This document shows, one piece after another, positions 62,425 to 64,000 of a stretch of DNA of 64,000 nt. Under the pieces are notes generated by a model that was not told the DNA's origin, ran no database searches, and was given only the letters and a program-made list of their open reading frames with translations. Position numbers and translations under genes: made by a program. The DNA is from Sporosarcina ureae (GTDB lineage Bacteria > Bacillota > Bacilli > Bacillales_A > Planococcaceae). The stretch covers positions 1,197,001 to 1,261,000 of the forward strand of contig NZ_CP015348.1 in assembly GCF_002109325.1 (NCBI RefSeq). Reading direction: 5' to 3'. Positions within the stretch are counted from its first letter, which is position 1. Each line of letters starts with the position of its first letter.

Positions 62425-63055
62425 ATACTTCACCTCTCTTTCATTACTCATCATTCTATTCTTTTAGTATAATATTAATACCATACCACGTAAATAACTT
62501 TCTATTGTGATTTATTTGACAAGTAGATCGATTTTCCTTTAGTACAATTAAAAAGACTTCGCAAGCACCGCCCTAAGTCGTCCTTTAACGAAGAAAAAAA
62601 TGAATGATGAGCAATATAGTTAATAGTGTTTTCATCAGATTTTTTAACGTCTACTTTTTATTAAAAGATGAAATTATAAAGGCAATAAATTTTATTGACA
62701 TAGGTTCCATTCTGTTAAAAAAGTAACTATATTTGTGTTAAATAAACTCGGTTCCAGTACGTCAAAAATCCCTCGAACATTCGTCCGAGGGAACATACAA
62801 TATACTTCCTGTTTAAGTAAAATCTCCAAATATCATTACTACCAACTTATTTCAGCTCTATCAACGCCACGCACTCGACATGTGAGGAGTGCTGACGGTA
62901 GACAAATAATGAGATGTGCGTGTATTCACCTAACTTTAATAATCGCATCAATCATCAAAATGAGTATTCCTATTAAATAATTTTTCGTTATTTTTTACAT
63001 CTTTTCAAAAGTCGATATAGAATCTAACACCTTAAATATAGCAACTCCAAAATCA
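62425..63055. other. AT-rich gap of about 630 bp without a supported gene
   Basis: No open frame here has both a good start site and plausible protein. Contains a minus-strand -10-like TATACT near 62466 that may start the PLP enzyme/oxidase operon, and the hairpin at 62764. From about 62455 onward the DNA becomes clearly more AT-rich. Confidence 0.6.
62764..62792 (-). terminator. Terminator-like hairpin
   Basis: TCCCTCG pairs with CGAGGGA; on the minus strand TTTTT follows. Similar in sequence to 59801-59831, so the two flank the PLP enzyme/oxidase operon. Confidence 0.65.
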
Positions 63056-64000
63056 TTATTCATTACTTTCAATAATATACTCTTCTCCATCTATTTCTCC
63101 AAAAACTTCAAGTCGTTCACTTATTAATGAATCCATATAGTCATTAATGTTAACACTTATAGATTCAATTTCTTTGAGAAGAGGAATGCCTAACTCTATA
63201 TTGCTTTTATAAAAATTCATATAACTATTTTTCTGTCTGTCTTTTCCAGCATACGTTGGTATTAAGTAATTACTAACGCTGTCTTCCAAATCATTTATTA
63301 AGTCACTATATAATATTAAATGATAGTTTTGAAACCAGTAACGTTCATCCATTTTTGATTTCAATTTTAATATATGTTCTGCATTAAATAGATTATCTTT
63401 TAAATAGTATGACACCAGTAACTGATTATTGCTTTCAACAACCATATTAACTGTTTCTGCCAATAAATAATCAAATCCCAATAATTTAATCGCATAATAA
63501 TAATATAATTGCTCCTCATTAAATGGCTCAGACAATGCCTCATTGTATCTTACTTCTAAAAACTTTTTAAATTCTACTCCCAAAAATTGATCCACATCTT
63601 TAAAATGATTTATAGAATACAACATAGTTTCGGGTGAAAATCTAAATATATAACATAACTGGTGAAAATTAAATGTTTCAACTTTATACTTATTAAGATC
63701 GAGTTGTTGGAAATAAGTTGATTTAAAAAATGTATTCAAAAACGTCTTTTGGAGCTTCGGATCTTTAAGATTTGACATCCGATATATTAATTGATTAGTA
63801 AAATAAATTTTATTATTTTCTCTATCTTCTTGGTATCTACTTTTACAATCTGAAATTATCTTCTTCCAATACTTCTCAGATAAATGATAGTCATTATACC
63901 TTAAATAAGTCCATACCTCTATTTTTCCTTCGTTTCTCTCAAAATTATATTTTTCCAATACAAGATCAAATATTTTTATTATGTTTCCTTTATCATTTTT
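63056..64000 (-). CDS. Unknown protein, partial at the window edge, low-GC
   Basis: The frame stays open from 63056 to the right edge; a TTG at 63958 is possible but has no ribosome site, so the gene probably begins outside. At least 300 residues, mostly helical, rich in Asn, Tyr, Leu, Lys and Phe (many YYY, NDY, LLEI runs), no membrane segments or catalytic motif that I recognise. The base composition is much lower in GC than the rest of the window, suggesting horizontal origin. Confidence 0.7.
   Translation of the reverse strand, partial: KNDKGNIIKIFDLVLEKYNFERNEGKIEVWTYLRYNDYHLSEKYWKKIISDCKSRYQEDRENNKIYFTNQLIYRMSNLKDPKLQKTFLNTFFKSTYFQQLDLNKYKVETFNFHQLCYIFRFSPETMLYSINHFKDVDQFLGVEFKKFLEVRYNEALSEPFNEEQLYYYYAIKLLGFDYLLAETVNMVVESNNQLLVSYYLKDNLFNAEHILKLKSKMDERYWFQNYHLILYSDLINDLEDSVSNYLIPTYAGKDRQKNSYMNFYKSNIELGIPLLKEIESISVNINDYMDSLISERLEVFGEIDGEEYIIESNE

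Overview
The window looks like chromosomal DNA of a low-GC Gram-positive of the Bacillales, most likely a Planococcaceae member close to Sporosarcina. This is inferred from Bacillus-type ribosome binding sites with frequent TTG starts, sigma-B-type promoters, U-tailed hairpin terminators and many Bacillales families (YfkE-type Cax, YunC, YugN, YqcI/YcgG, KGG-repeat stress protein, YsnF-like DUF2382 protein, NamA, VLRF1). I could run no database search, so species-level placement is a guess. There are no rRNA or tRNA genes, CRISPR arrays, transposases or prophage genes that I can support.

Layout. 1-625: copies of a structured ~260-bp intergenic repeat. 804-5629: an FtsH-like membrane protease, a cytochrome P450, a DUF1540 mini-protein, an EamA transporter and a thioesterase. 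5780-12498: a six-gene polyamine operon (speD, speA, speE, speB, a carboxynorspermidine-synthase homologue, nspC) behind a leader with a possible 11-codon uORF and a strong terminator. 12659-21725: Ca2+/H+ antiporter, a complete five-gene oligopeptide/dipeptide ABC importer and a secreted alkaline-phosphatase-superfamily enzyme. 21916-26038: sodA behind a tandem operator, a hydrolase, an NSS transporter, and stress- or spore-type small proteins. 26038-30705: a 1277-residue SF1 helicase with a very long coiled-coil insert, a cotranscribed partner and a translationally coupled mini-ORF. 30801-31800: sigma-B-type general stress genes. 31800-35134: YunC, and a coupled GAF-HD-GYP / class III cyclase pair. 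35256-47242: housekeeping and accessory genes (glnA, amidohydrolase, tspO, YsnF-like, YugN, YqcI, CMD, phosphoesterase, namA, DJ-1, NCS2 permease). 47339-48312: the same repeat family again, in the same orientation. 48379-57069: penicillin acylase, VLRF1, NhaC, lipase-like protein, NagZ lipoprotein, BASS transporter. 57177-58550: five tandem 40-codon paralogous genes in two operons, each under a duplicated promoter carrying a Rex/Fnr-like palindrome. 58635-62424: cupin, membrane protein, PLP enzyme plus FAD lactone oxidase operon. 62425-64000: an AT-rich stretch with an unknown gene that runs off the edge.

How genes work together. The polyamine operon carries both aminopropyl routes: decarboxylated SAM plus SpeE, and the aspartate-semialdehyde carboxy-aminopropyl route, feeding from agmatine and ending at an agmatinase-type ureohydrolase. 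The ABC genes form one complete peptide importer. The KGG protein, the YtxH-like small protein, its neighbour and the YsnF-like protein appear to form a sigma-B stress set. The HD-GYP/cyclase pair is a two-nucleotide signalling unit.

Most striking, in my view: the duplicated array of 40-residue proteins with conserved redox-type operators; the leader peptide/attenuator candidate ahead of the polyamine operon; the helicase/partner/mini-ORF unit; and the highly conserved structured repeats.
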